Counted from the stretch's first letter, positions 7,789 to 15,308 are shown. The stretch is DNA of 24,327 bases from Chloroflexota bacterium (GCA_022564695.1 JADFKX010000010.1:1-24327), one strand, 5' to 3'. Notes: a model not told the origin generated them from the letters alone. Translations and numbers: made by a program.

Positions 7789-8568
7789 CTACCGCCTGGG
7801 TTGCACGAACACGGCGAGGATGATACCCAGGAAATAGAGGACGATAATTGGACCGGCTACGAGCGATTGGGTGACTGGGTCGATTGTGGGGGTAACGATG
7901 GCGGCGATGACGAATGCACCGACAATCGCGAAGCGCCACCAGCGTAGGAGCTGGCGGGCACTGACGATGCCGAAGCGGGCCAGGTACATCACCACCAGCG
8001 GCGTCTGGAAGGTTACGCCCGTCCAGAACAGCAGCCGGGTGACGAAGTCCACGTAGCTGCCGATGCGGAGCGCGGGCTTCGCGATCTCACCGTCGCCGAA
8101 GCCCAGCAGAAAGCCCAGGGCCGGCGGCAGGGCGATGTAGTAGGCGAAGGCCACCCCGCCTAGGAACAGCACGGACGTCCCCGCTACCGTCGCGTACAGC
8201 CAGCGGCGCTCATTGGCGTCGAGACCGGGTGAGACGAAGCGGAGTCCCTGGTAAACGATCATCGGCATGCCCAGGATCAAGCCGCCCAGCAGGGAGACGC
8301 GGAAGTAGGTCACGAACAGCTCAAACGGCTCGATGAACTGGGGTTCAAACGGCTCGGGCTTGAGCGCCTCCTCGGCGGGCTTCTTCAGGAAAGCGATGAT
8401 GTCGTTGCCGAAGAACACAGACACGCCGAGGCCGATGACCACAAAGACGGCGGAGACAAACAGGCGGAATCGGAGCTCGTCTATGTGCTCCAACACCGTC
8501 AGGTAGCGCTCGCCAGGCTGCTCCCGTGGCGTTTCGCCTGGGGGTTCCGGAGGCGCAACGCGGCTCAT
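7789..8568 (-). CDS. tatC: Sec-independent translocase subunit TatC
   Basis: TatC is the integral-membrane receptor that recognises twin-arginine signal peptides and, with TatA/B proteins, exports folded proteins across the cytoplasmic membrane. The 259-aa protein has a proline-rich cytoplasmic N-terminus followed by the hallmark HIDELRFRL (about 28-36). Six hydrophobic segments follow. The first periplasmic loop ends in the conserved FVSPGLDANERRW, part of the signal-peptide binding face. It lies 39 bases downstream of the TatA/B gene and is surely co-transcribed with it. About 210 bases separate its stop from the next gene start, which has its own promoter. Confidence 0.95.
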   Translation of the reverse strand: MSRVAPPEPPGETPREQPGERYLTVLEHIDELRFRLFVSAVFVVIGLGVSVFFGNDIIAFLKKPAEEALKPEPFEPQFIEPFELFVTYFRVSLLGGLILGMPMIVYQGLRFVSPGLDANERRWLYATVAGTSVLFLGGVAFAYYIALPPALGFLLGFGDGEIAKPALRIGSYVDFVTRLLFWTGVTFQTPLVVMYLARFGIVSARQLLRWWRFAIVGAFVIAAIVTPTIDPVTQSLVAGPIIVLYFLGIILAVFVQPRR

Positions 8569-8607
8569 GTCTGCTCTGTGCTGACGGGCGAAGGAAGGGG
8601 GGCGGCG

Positions 8608-8982
8608 CTAGGAGCCGTCATCAGATGAGGTCTCTTGCCCGTTGCCAGGAGGGCGCTTCTCAGGCACCGGCTCCGCGCTGGACTCGATAATCGCCGGCAC
8701 CTCTCGGACGGTGCGGTCCACCTCACGGGTGATGGAAGCTACGTCCTTGACCGCGGTCTCCCGCACCTCCTCGAGGTCCTTGCGCATCTGCTCATACTCT
8801 CGGGTCAACTCGTCGAGTTCACTTCGCATCTGGGTAGTGACATCCGTGGCGTAACCACGCATCTGTCGGATCACGCGGGCGATCTGGGCGGCGAATTCGG
8901 GCAGACGCTTGGGGCCGACGACGATAACGGCGACGACCAGTACGAGGATGATCTCCGGCATACCGATTCCCAGAACGTCCAT
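8608..8982 (-). CDS. tatB: TatA/TatB-family translocase protein
   Basis: This is the single-span partner of TatC in the twin-arginine pathway. From ATG 8982 it has 124 aa. A short periplasmic N-terminus (MDVLGIGMPEI) precedes one membrane helix (12-22), then the hinge GPKRLPE, an amphipathic helix and a long charged, probably helical tail. GPKRLPE and the long tail resemble TatB more than TatA (which usually has FG-KLPE), but in lineages with one such protein it may do both jobs. An in-frame ATG at 9015 is unlikely because it lies within the TATAAT promoter box. AAAGAGG upstream of 8982 is a plausible ribosome site. Confidence 0.88.
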   Translation of the reverse strand: MDVLGIGMPEIILVLVVAVIVVGPKRLPEFAAQIARVIRQMRGYATDVTTQMRSELDELTREYEQMRKDLEEVRETAVKDVASITREVDRTVREVPAIIESSAEPVPEKRPPGNGQETSSDDGS

Positions 8983-9013
8983 AATAGATCGCCTCTTTAA
9001 GGGCGCTGAGCTC

Positions 9014-9019
9014 ATTATA
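9014..9019 (-). promoter_or_regulatory. -10 box of the tat operon (TATAAT)
   Basis: A perfect TATAAT reads on the minus strand about 31 bases before the preferred tatA/B start, just after the terminator that closes the acpP operon. No convincing -35 is visible at the usual spacing. Confidence 0.45.
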
Positions 9020-9031
9020 AGGGAGAGGAAA

Positions 9032-9054
9032 CGGCCCCACCTTTGGTGAGGCCG
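9032..9054 (-). terminator. Terminator after acpP
   Basis: On the minus strand CGGCCTCACC/GGTGGGGCCG forms a 10-bp stem (one G-T wobble) with an AAA loop, followed by TTTCCTCT. It lies 28 bases after the acpP stop and ends the fatty-acid operon. Confidence 0.65.
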
Positions 9055-9081
9055 TGAAGATAGCGGTGAGGTGGCCTTCTC

Positions 9082-9348
9082 CTAGGCTTCGTCCTCAGCG
9101 ATGTCCTGCTCAACGATATAGTTGACAGCGTCCTGTACGGTGGCGAGCTTCTCGGCATCCTCGTCTGAGATCTCCATACTCTTTCCCTCGCCGCTGAACT
9201 CCTCCTCCATCGCCATGATCAGCTCCACGAGGTCCAGCGAGTCGGCATTCAGATCGTCAACGAAGGACGTCTGAAGGGCTACATCACTCTCCTCCACGCC
9301 CAGTTGCTCCACTATGATCTTACGTACACGCTCGAAGACGGTTGCCAA
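9082..9348 (-). CDS. acpP: Acyl carrier protein
   Basis: This small acidic carrier holds growing acyl chains on a 4'-phosphopantetheine arm during type II fatty-acid synthesis. The protein is 88 aa. The attachment motif NADSLDLVEL gives Ser37 as the modified residue. The region after helix II (FSGEGKSMEIS) is a few residues longer than the common FGIEI form. The start codon is TTG at 9348: no ATG is available, and a perfect AAGGAGGTGA lies 6 bases upstream of it. That Shine-Dalgarno contains the TGA stop of nusB, so the two genes are tightly coupled. The last gene of the operon, it is followed by a terminator. Confidence 0.95.
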   Translation of the reverse strand: MATVFERVRKIIVEQLGVEESDVALQTSFVDDLNADSLDLVELIMAMEEEFSGEGKSMEISDEDAEKLATVQDAVNYIVEQDIAEDEA

Positions 9349-9351
9349 ATG

Positions 9352-9765
9352 TCACCTCCTTGTGCCCGTCGCAGCGACGGAACCGAGAACTCCGTTGACG
9401 AATTTGGGCGAAGCTTCGCCGCCGAACTCTTTGGCCAGCTCGATGGCTTCATTGATAGCTGCGCGCATCGGCACCCTATTATCTATGACGATCTCGTAGA
9501 TGGCAAGTCTGAGGATGTTGCGGTCCACGGCGGCCACCTGCTCCAGAGGCCACGCGGGGGCGTTCTTGCGGATCACCTCATCCAACCGTTCGTAGTTCTC
9601 CATGACCCCGCGGACGAGGTGGCTGGCGAACTCCGCCGCGTCATCGGGCAGGGAATGCTCTTCAAGCTGGCGCTCCAGGATATGGTCTGGAGAATGATCA
9701 ACAGAATCGACCTCGAACAGCGTCTTGAGGGCTGCGATGCGGGCCTTGCGCCTCTTGCCGGGCAT
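9352..9765 (-). CDS. nusB: Transcription antitermination factor NusB
   Basis: NusB binds boxA RNA with ribosomal protein S10 (NusE) and promotes antitermination and rRNA maturation. The 137-aa protein is all helical in pattern. It has the typical basic start (PGKRRKARIAALKTLFEVD), the central YERLDEVIRK, and the conserved core DRNILRLAIYEI and AINEAIELAKEFGGEASPKFVNGVL, described here as two adjoining motifs near the C-terminus. It starts 2 bases after the fabG stop, and its own stop lies inside the acpP ribosome site. Its place between fabG and acpP is unusual, since nusB more often neighbours riboflavin or translation genes. Confidence 0.93.
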   Translation of the reverse strand: MPGKRRKARIAALKTLFEVDSVDHSPDHILERQLEEHSLPDDAAEFASHLVRGVMENYERLDEVIRKNAPAWPLEQVAAVDRNILRLAIYEIVIDNRVPMRAAINEAIELAKEFGGEASPKFVNGVLGSVAATGTRR

Positions 9766-9767
9766 CG

Positions 9768-10514
9768 CTAGTTCCCCAGCCCCCCGTCAACCGCCAGCAG
9801 TTGACCGCTGATGTAGGAAGCCTCCTCCGAGGCGAGGAAGGCGACGCAGGCCGCGATATCCTCCGGCTTGCCCAGCCGTCCCACGAAGATGCGCGCCATC
9901 GCCATATCGATGACCTGCTGCGGTATGGCTTCCGTCAGTTCGGTTCTCACTAGGCCGGGCGCGATGACGTTGGCGGTGATGCTGCGGGAGCCCATCTCGC
10001 GGGCGACGGCCTTGGTGAAGCCGATGAGTCCGGCCTTGGCCGCCGCGTAGTTGGCTTGGCCAGCGTTTCCGGCGATGCCGGCAACGCTGCCGATGTTCAC
10101 TATGCGGCCCCAGCGCTGCTTCAACATATAGCGCAGCGCCGCTTTGGTGCAAAGGAAGACAGCGCGCAGGTTCGTCGCCATCACCTCGTCCCAGTCCTCA
10201 ATTGACATACGAAGGACCAGCGTATCGCGGTTGAAGCCGGCGTTATTCACCAGGATGTCCAGCCGGCCAAACGCCTCCTGCGCCATGTCAACAACTCGCT
10301 CCGCCTGTTCTGGCACACTGATATCGCCCTGGAGCAGAACGACTTGGCCCTCATAGGAGCGGATCGTCTCCTGTACTTCCTTGGCCGCATCTTCGTTGCT
10401 GAGGTAGTTCACGGCGATGGACGCGCCCTGACGCGCTAACTGGAGGGCTATGGCGCGTCCTATGCCGCGGGAGGAACCGGTGATTAGGGCGGCGCGGCCT
10501 GTTAGGTCAAACAT
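9768..10514 (-). CDS. fabG: 3-oxoacyl-ACP reductase FabG
   Basis: FabG is the NADPH-dependent reductase of beta-ketoacyl-ACP in fatty-acid elongation, a short-chain dehydrogenase. The protein is 248 aa, full length. The nucleotide-binding TGSSRGIG is at 12-19 and NNAG at 90-93. The catalytic tetrad is Asn115, Ser143, Tyr156 and Lys160 (YAAAK). The C-terminus GQLLAVDGGL is typical of FabG. Its ATG overlaps the end of fabD by 8 bases, a classic coupled pair, and the flanking fabD and acpP genes confirm the pathway assignment over other dehydrogenases of the family. Confidence 0.94.
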   Translation of the reverse strand: MFDLTGRAALITGSSRGIGRAIALQLARQGASIAVNYLSNEDAAKEVQETIRSYEGQVVLLQGDISVPEQAERVVDMAQEAFGRLDILVNNAGFNRDTLVLRMSIEDWDEVMATNLRAVFLCTKAALRYMLKQRWGRIVNIGSVAGIAGNAGQANYAAAKAGLIGFTKAVAREMGSRSITANVIAPGLVRTELTEAIPQQVIDMAMARIFVGRLGKPEDIAACVAFLASEEASYISGQLLAVDGGLGN

Positions 10515-11487
10515 TGCGTAGCGCTTCCAGGGAGTCCACGCTGTCCAGGTTCAGGGCGGTCAGGCCGGGCCCAGCCCGTTTGACGAGTCCGCTGAGGACA
10601 CGCCCGGGGCCGATCTCCATGAACGTAGTGACATCGGCTGAAGTCATCTTCATCATGGACTGGTGCCAGAGCACAGGGCGGATGATCTGCTGGCGCAGCT
10701 CCTCGCGGATGGCGGTGGCGCTGGTCAGGGGCTCGCCGCTGGTGTTTGCGATAACGGGAATAGATGGATCATGAATGGGGCAAGCGTCTACAGTGGTGGC
10801 GAACTCCTCCGCTGCCGGCGCCATGAGGGATGTGTGGAACGCGCCACAGACGTTGACCGCAAGGGCGCGCCCACCGCGCTCCTTCGCCAGCCGTGACGCT
10901 TCCTTCACCGCAGCAACCGGGCCCCCGACCACCACCTGCGAGGGTGAGTTATAGTTGCAGAGCTCCACGCCAGAGCCGCGGTAGACCTCGTCCAGCGCCT
11001 CGCCGTTGAGGCCGATGATCGCCGCCATAGTCCCGGGCTGCCGCTCGGAGGCCTCTTGCATGAGGCGTCCCCTGGTGGCGACAAGAGAGACCGCGTCCTC
11101 AAGGCCAAGGGCGCCAGCGGCGACCAGAGCGGTGAACTCGCCCAGGCTGTGGCCAGCTACGAAGGCTGGCTGGCGCTGCAGGGCGCCGCTCTCCAGAGCG
11201 GCGGCGAGGCAGGCCAGCGAGGTGGCCAGAATCGCCGGTTGGGCGTTGGCGGTGTTCCGCAGTTCCTCATCGGGGCCCTCAAAGCAGAGCTTCGTTAGGG
11301 GGAAGCGCAGGACTTGATCGGTCCGCTCGAACACTTCTCTTGCCAGCGGAAAGGCATCGAAGAGGTCGCGGCCCGCTCCCACCTGGTGGGAGCCCTGGCC
11401 GGGAAACAGGATGGCCAGGCTGGTGTCCCGGGGTGTGGCGCGGAGCCGTTCGGCGAGGTGGGTGGAGAGAGCAGATGCCTGAGGCAT
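10507..11487 (-). CDS. fabD: Malonyl-CoA-ACP transacylase FabD
   Basis: FabD moves malonyl groups from CoA to acyl carrier protein, supplying the elongation unit for fatty-acid synthesis. From ATG 11487 it is 326 aa. It has LFPGQGSH (the usual form is GQGSQ), the nucleophile elbow GHSLGE with Ser114, Arg139 in TRGRLMQ, and the catalytic His218 in GAFHTSLM. An upstream in-frame GTG at 11508 would overlap the previous gene by 11 bases. I prefer the ATG, with AGGGG 7 bases upstream. About 27 extra residues precede the conserved core, longer than in E. coli FabD. Confidence 0.93.
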   Translation of the reverse strand: MPQASALSTHLAERLRATPRDTSLAILFPGQGSHQVGAGRDLFDAFPLAREVFERTDQVLRFPLTKLCFEGPDEELRNTANAQPAILATSLACLAAALESGALQRQPAFVAGHSLGEFTALVAAGALGLEDAVSLVATRGRLMQEASERQPGTMAAIIGLNGEALDEVYRGSGVELCNYNSPSQVVVGGPVAAVKEASRLAKERGGRALAVNVCGAFHTSLMAPAAEEFATTVDACPIHDPSIPVIANTSGEPLTSATAIREELRQQIIRPVLWHQSMMKMTSADVTTFMEIGPGRVLSGLVKRAGPGLTALNLDSVDSLEALRNV

Positions 11488-11497
11488 GTCGGTGCCC

Positions 11498-11695
11498 CTA
11501 AGCCTCACGGGCTTCCATCTCCTGTGTTAGCTGTCCCAGGTGGCAGTTGGGGTTGGGGCAGCGTCCAAACTCGTCCAGACGCTTGCGGCAGAACGTACAG
11601 TGGGTGGCGTCCCACCAGACGAAGTAGGTGACTGCGGCGGCGCCTGCCAGGATGAGGCTGAGAGGCAGGAGGATGATCGCTAGTCTACGTCGCAT
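11498..11695 (-). CDS. Small membrane protein with zinc ribbon
   Basis: The function is unknown. This 65-aa protein has one N-terminal hydrophobic segment (about 5-27) after MRRR, so the C-terminal part should sit outside if it inserts like a signal anchor. Two cysteine pairs follow, CTFC and CPNPNC, spaced like a zinc ribbon. The tail is acidic. It lies between rpmF and fabD, where plsX and fabH usually sit in this operon, and its stop is 11 bases upstream of the preferred fabD start, arguing for a real co-expressed gene. A promoter-like box lies just upstream. Confidence 0.65.
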   Translation of the reverse strand: MRRRLAIILLPLSLILAGAAAVTYFVWWDATHCTFCRKRLDEFGRCPNPNCHLGQLTQEMEAREA

Positions 11696-11726
11696 TTCGT
11701 GTGTAATATCCTGTTCGGCCAGGCGA

Positions 11727-11732
11727 AGTATA
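11727..11732 (-). promoter_or_regulatory. Extended -10 box (TGCTATACT)
   Basis: On the minus strand TGC followed by TATACT (11732-11727) is an extended -10 element with no clear -35. It would start transcripts just before the 65-aa gene and fabD, adding an internal promoter to the operon. The same nine bases form the -10 of the RNase P RNA gene in this window. Confidence 0.4.
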
Positions 11733-11767
11733 GCATGAGCTCTCAGCGGGAGAGAAGGGCGTCTCTA

Positions 11768-11977
11768 CTACTCATTGCCACCGGCGCGCCGGGCGGCGCG
11801 GGCAGTGACGTTCAGCACTTCTCGGCCCCGATAGGTGCCGCAGACTGGGCAGGCCTGGTGGGAGGGCCGCGGTGAGTGGCACTGTGGGCAGACGACCAGG
11901 CTGGGCGTGCGCACGGAGATGTGCGTGCGCCTCCGACCCTGGCGTGATTTAGATGTCTTCTTCTTCGGTAGAGGCAT
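11768..11977 (-). CDS. rpmF: 50S ribosomal protein L32
   Basis: L32 is a small zinc-ribbon protein of the large ribosomal subunit. The protein is 69 aa, starting MPLPKKKTSKSRQGRRR, the family's basic N-terminus. Four cysteines at 30, 33, 43 and 46 form two CxxC pairs, so this is the zinc-binding form. It follows the yceD stop by 3 bases, with GGGAG 8 bases before its ATG; the yceD-rpmF pair is widely conserved. Confidence 0.95.
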   Translation of the reverse strand: MPLPKKKTSKSRQGRRRTHISVRTPSLVVCPQCHSPRPSHQACPVCGTYRGREVLNVTARAARRAGGNE

Positions 11978-11980
11978 CGG

Positions 11981-12511
11981 TCAGCTCCCTTCATGATTCT
12001 TAGCGTTGAGGGCGGCCAGCGCTTGCCACCGCCCGCCGGTCTGCGGCGGGCAGGAACAGCGGCCCCCGTTCAGGTTGGTGCCGCAGGTGGAACAAAGGCC
12101 AGCGCAGTCCGGCTGGCAGAGAGGCTTGCTGGGGGAGGAGATAAGGGCATACTGACGCAGGGATTCGCCCAGGTCAAGCATAAGTCTTTCGTCGATGACG
12201 AATCCGTCCTCCGCCTCGGCGGGGGTGATGTGCTTTCCAGAGACCGGATCGATCAGGGGAATAAACTCCTCCGTGAAGTCGATCTCAATTGGCGATTTTG
12301 TGGGCGCGAGACAGCGGCTGCAAGTGCCCCGGATCTGGGCCGTGGCATGCACCATTGCAAGAAGGCCGCGATCGGTCCTTAGCAGATCGGCGTTACCCCG
12401 TAGGTCTGTAAGGGTGGCGTCGTCATCTAGGATAAGGCTCCGGTGTCGGAGCTCCAGGGTGAACTCCGTGCCAATCGGTTGGCGCAGCTCTTGAGATACT
12501 CGGAATCGCAT
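11981..12511 (-). CDS. yceD: YceD/DUF177 family protein
   Basis: This is a conserved protein encoded next to rpmF in most bacteria. In plants and E. coli the family is linked to 23S rRNA accumulation, so a role in ribosome assembly is likely but not proven here. The protein is 176 aa. It has GTCSRC with Cys64 and Cys67, then the family's C-terminal cysteine-rich block, CQPDCAGLCSTCG, with further cysteines at 152 and 154. This resembles a metal site. It is the first gene of the yceD-rpmF-fab-nusB-acpP operon, divergent from the zinc-ribbon gene at 12687. A weak promoter, TTGCCG-17-TTTACT, may lie in the shared upstream region. Confidence 0.88.
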   Translation of the reverse strand: MRFRVSQELRQPIGTEFTLELRHRSLILDDDATLTDLRGNADLLRTDRGLLAMVHATAQIRGTCSRCLAPTKSPIEIDFTEEFIPLIDPVSGKHITPAEAEDGFVIDERLMLDLGESLRQYALISSPSKPLCQPDCAGLCSTCGTNLNGGRCSCPPQTGGRWQALAALNAKNHEGS

Positions 12512-12594
12512 GGTTATGTAGGCCTTGATAAAGCTTGGATCGCGTGAGGAGTAAACTAGTTCTAGATGTTCACGGCAAACTGGTTATTTTCATC

Positions 12595-12623
12595 TTGTCA
12601 ATGCCCAGACCTAAGTCTATAAT
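12595..12623 (+). promoter_or_regulatory. Strong promoter of the zinc-ribbon/rnhA operon
   Basis: TTGTCA (12595-12600), a 17-base spacer and a perfect TATAAT (12618-12623) form one of the best promoters in the window, with a start near 12630 and a leader of about 57 bases. The -35 overlaps an inverted TTGACA on the other strand (12602-12597), so divergent control with yceD is possible. Confidence 0.7.
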
Positions 12624-12686
12624 CCCGTCGCAGGCGTTGTCCACCTCAGCTCACCCACCCCGAGAGGCTGCCTATGTCCGTTTGTA

Positions 12687-13388
12687 ATGACCACGGCATC
12701 TGAGCTATTTGCTCTCCAGAAGACCGACCTCGCTTTCGATAGCGTTGTGTCTAGACTAGACGGAGTTGAGGATCAACTGGGCGAGACGGAAGAGTTGATA
12801 AGCGCCCGTGAGCGGGTGAATCAGTGTCGGGAAGAGGTTCGCGAGATACAGGCACGTAAGAAGGACTTGGATATTCAGGCAGAAGATGCGCGAGGAAAGG
12901 CCGCCGAGATCGAAAGCAAGCTGTACGGCGGCACCGTGAAAAACCCCAAAGAGTTGGAGGACTTCCAGGCGGATCTCACCTCTCTTCGGGGCCAGCTTGG
13001 GAAACGAGAGGATGCGCTTCTGGAGGCTATGCTTGAGCTAGAGGAGGGCGAGGTTGCCCTGAAGGAGGCGGAGGGGGCGCTGGCGGAGATTGAGACATCC
13101 TGGAAGGCTGAGCAGGTCGCTCTTAGGCAGACGCAATCGACGCTTAAGCAAGAGATCGCGGAGTTGGAAGCGAAGCGTTTAGACCAGCTCGGAGGCATGG
13201 ATCGGGTGGCCCTCAGCTTGTACGGGATTCTCAGGGAGCGTCGCCAGGGCACAGCCGTCGCCGTAGTGGAGAGGGGTCTTTGTCAGGGATGCCGCATAAG
13301 CCTACCCATGTCGATCCTTCAGAAGGCGCGCGCCGGCGTTGGCCTAGTGCAATGCGTTAGCTGTGAGCGTATCCTGCTGGTGAACTAG
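12687..13388 (+). CDS. C4 zinc-ribbon coiled-coil protein (CdsZ-like)
   Basis: The 233-aa protein has a long helical N-terminal part (about 1-175) with heptad-like charged repeats, containing the family signature LYGGTVKNPKELEDFQ (79-94). A C-terminal zinc ribbon has Cys199, Cys202, Cys223 and Cys226 (CQGC, CVSC). It resembles the zf-RING_7 group, which includes mycobacterial Rv2229c, next to an RNase HI gene. Here too RNase HI lies downstream, with one gene between. The family's biochemical role is poorly settled; nucleic-acid or ribosome association has been suggested by structure. It is the first gene of the operon, with no strong Shine-Dalgarno. Confidence 0.85.
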   Translation: MTTASELFALQKTDLAFDSVVSRLDGVEDQLGETEELISARERVNQCREEVREIQARKKDLDIQAEDARGKAAEIESKLYGGTVKNPKELEDFQADLTSLRGQLGKREDALLEAMLELEEGEVALKEAEGALAEIETSWKAEQVALRQTQSTLKQEIAELEAKRLDQLGGMDRVALSLYGILRERRQGTAVAVVERGLCQGCRISLPMSILQKARAGVGLVQCVSCERILLVN

Positions 13389-13389
13389 C

Positions 13390-14787
13390 GTGCGAGCTGT
13401 AGGCTACTTTCGAGAGAAAGGCGACGGGGGGCCCTTGCCTGAGCAGAGCAGGGCGTTTTTAGAGTTTTGCCACAGCAACGGCTACGAGGCGGCTGCTGTG
13501 TTTCTCGATGCTTCACCGACGGTTGAGGAGGTCCCTGGCTTCCGGCAGATGATCGAGTTCCTCCGCAATCAGCGCGACCGAGGATTCATCATGGTGGCCG
13601 TTCCCGGCCTGGCCAGTCTGGGCGAGAACCTGACGGAGTCGGCTCGTCGATATTTCCAGCTCTCCAGCTTGGGTGTGAACGTCGTCATGCTGGACGGCGG
13701 CTCCGATGCGGGTACCGAGTTGCTGAAACAATGGACGGTGGCGCGCAAGAACGGACGCTTGGGTGAGAAGGTGCGGGCGGCGATGCGCAAGAAGGCGATC
13801 AAGGGCGAGGCTCTGGGCCGTCCCCCTTACGGTTACCGCGTAGGCCCTCGGCGCCGGCTTCAGGTCGTATCGGAAGAGGGTTCTGTGGTTCGGTATATCT
13901 TTAGGCTGTACCTGAAGGACGGCTTGGGGATACGGCGCATCGCTCGGCGCTTGAACGAGGAAGAGCTGCGCACCCGCCGCGGATTGCAATGGAGCATGGT
14001 GACGGTGCGTGATCTACTCCGCAACCGCGCCTATCTGGGCACCTACAGTCGTTTCGGTGTGAGGGTGCCTGCCAGTCATCCGCCCTTGATCTCACCGGCT
14101 GACTTTCAGCGTGTACAGGAACGGCTCGACGAGCGACGGCCCAAGTCCACAGCCCGTGAGACCTACCGCTTTCTACTGTCCGGTCTTGCTTATTGCGGCT
14201 ACTGCGGGAACAAGATGATTGGCGTGACTCGCAGACAGCGTTGGCAGCGGCGGACCGATGGCGAGATACGAACCGCCCTCTATCGCTATTACCAGTGCGA
14301 ATCACGGACGAACCGTAGCCTGTGTGACTATCATACGCGTCGCGCCGAGGCGTTGGAGGAGGAGGTTCGGGGGGAGCTTCTGAACGGGCGGGCGGAGATA
14401 CCAGGGGTGATCGCAGATGATAAGGAGGCTCGCGCTGAGGGGCAGGGGAGGCAGCTTCGAGATAAGATGCGGCGGCTCGACCGCCGGCTCGAGCAATACC
14501 TGGACGCCGCGGCCAGCGGGCGTATAGACAATGAGAGGCTTCTCTCCCTTGGTCTGGAGGTTGCCAATGAGCAACTCGCTACCGAGGAGGCCATGGCTGA
14601 GCAGCAGCGGCAGGCGCAGCGGCAGGCCTCGGAGGCGGAGCGGCGGCAGTACAGACGGGAGGCGCTAGCCCGCTATCGGGATCAGTGGGACCGGCTGACG
14701 TTTCCCGAGCGACACGACCTGCTGAGGGAGCTTCTGGAGCGGGTGGTGGTGCGCGATGACTGCATCGAAGTCCGTTCAAGGCCGTAA
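13390..14787 (+). CDS. Degenerate serine recombinase-family protein
   Basis: The domain order is that of a large serine recombinase. A resolvase-like N-domain (about 1-105) is followed by a recombinase DNA-binding domain (about 145-245, with GRPPYGYR and IRRIARRLNEE). A recombinase zinc ribbon (about 265-320; CGYC plus two later cysteines) is intact, and a helical tail runs 320-455. The catalytic serine is missing: the family's Y-x-R-x-S reads YFREK. The Arg of the RPGF motif is Val (EVPGF, 47-51), and the RLxR pair of the active site is replaced by GLASL (73-77). Recombination activity is therefore unlikely, while DNA binding may remain. It starts with GTG one base after the zinc-ribbon gene stop and ends 5 bases before rnhA. 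The frame is intact. Confidence 0.85.
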   Translation: MRAVGYFREKGDGGPLPEQSRAFLEFCHSNGYEAAAVFLDASPTVEEVPGFRQMIEFLRNQRDRGFIMVAVPGLASLGENLTESARRYFQLSSLGVNVVMLDGGSDAGTELLKQWTVARKNGRLGEKVRAAMRKKAIKGEALGRPPYGYRVGPRRRLQVVSEEGSVVRYIFRLYLKDGLGIRRIARRLNEEELRTRRGLQWSMVTVRDLLRNRAYLGTYSRFGVRVPASHPPLISPADFQRVQERLDERRPKSTARETYRFLLSGLAYCGYCGNKMIGVTRRQRWQRRTDGEIRTALYRYYQCESRTNRSLCDYHTRRAEALEEEVRGELLNGRAEIPGVIADDKEARAEGQGRQLRDKMRRLDRRLEQYLDAAASGRIDNERLLSLGLEVANEQLATEEAMAEQQRQAQRQASEAERRQYRREALARYRDQWDRLTFPERHDLLRELLERVVVRDDCIEVRSRP

Positions 14788-14792
14788 CTGGT

Positions 14793-15200
14793 GTGGCTGC
14801 CGACAAGTGGATCATCTACAGTGATGGCGCCTCACGAGGGAATCCCGGTCCGGCCTCTATCGGCGCCGTAGTCTACGACGGCTCTGGACGTGAGCTCCAC
14901 ACTGTGTCTCACCGCATTGGCCGGGCGACGAATAATGAGGCGGAGTACCGCTCCGCCATCGCTGGCCTGGAGGCGGCGCTCGCCCTGGGCGCGCGGGATG
15001 TGGAGCTGCGAATGGACTCCGAGTTAGTGGTGCGCCAGCTCAACCACACCTACAAGGTTCGCAACCCTTCCATGAGGCGGCTGTTCGGACGCGTCAAGGA
15101 TCTACAGTGGCGCTTCGCCTCGTTTGAGGTTCGGCACGTGAGGCGTGAGAAGAACCGTCGTGCAGACGGGCTGGCCAACGCAGCGTTCGACCACGATTAG
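14793..15200 (+). CDS. rnhA: Ribonuclease HI
   Basis: RNase HI cuts the RNA strand of RNA-DNA hybrids, removing R-loops and primer RNA. The protein is 135 aa, a compact single-domain form. The acidic active site is complete: Asp11 in YSDGASRGNPGP, Glu49 in NNEAEY, Asp75 in RMDSELV and Asp125 in NRRADGLAN, with His115 in the flexible loop. There is no N-terminal hybrid-binding domain and no C-terminal phosphatase domain as in mycobacteria. The start is GTG at 14793, 5 bases after the recombinase-like gene, so the two are probably coupled. Confidence 0.95.
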   Translation: MAADKWIIYSDGASRGNPGPASIGAVVYDGSGRELHTVSHRIGRATNNEAEYRSAIAGLEAALALGARDVELRMDSELVVRQLNHTYKVRNPSMRRLFGRVKDLQWRFASFEVRHVRREKNRRADGLANAAFDHD

Positions 15201-15293
15201 GATACCTTTAGAGCTATCGTCTGAAAGTGAACGAGATTGGGATGCGATGGCAGTGCCCTGTTGTGGTTCTTCCGTTAGTGATGTCGGCGTCAG

Positions 15294-15302
15294 TGCTATA
15301 CT
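15294..15302 (+). promoter_or_regulatory. rnpB: Extended -10 promoter of rnpB
   Basis: TGCTATACT is an extended -10 element whose predicted start, about 15309, coincides with the 5' end of the RNase P RNA fold. No good -35 is visible, as often with extended -10 promoters. Confidence 0.6.
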
Positions 15303-15308
15303 TAATCC

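Noticed and set aside
12556..12567. ACTAGTTCTAGA, resembling a cloning-vector polylinker
   Set aside because: Only 12 bases match such a sequence; the flanks are ordinary intergenic DNA and contain promoters, so chance is the simplest reading.
13390..14787. Mobile element (integrating phage or transposon) around the recombinase-like gene
   Set aside because: No att-like repeats, cargo or neighbouring phage genes are present. The gene fits between its neighbours with 1- and 5-base gaps and lacks catalytic residues.
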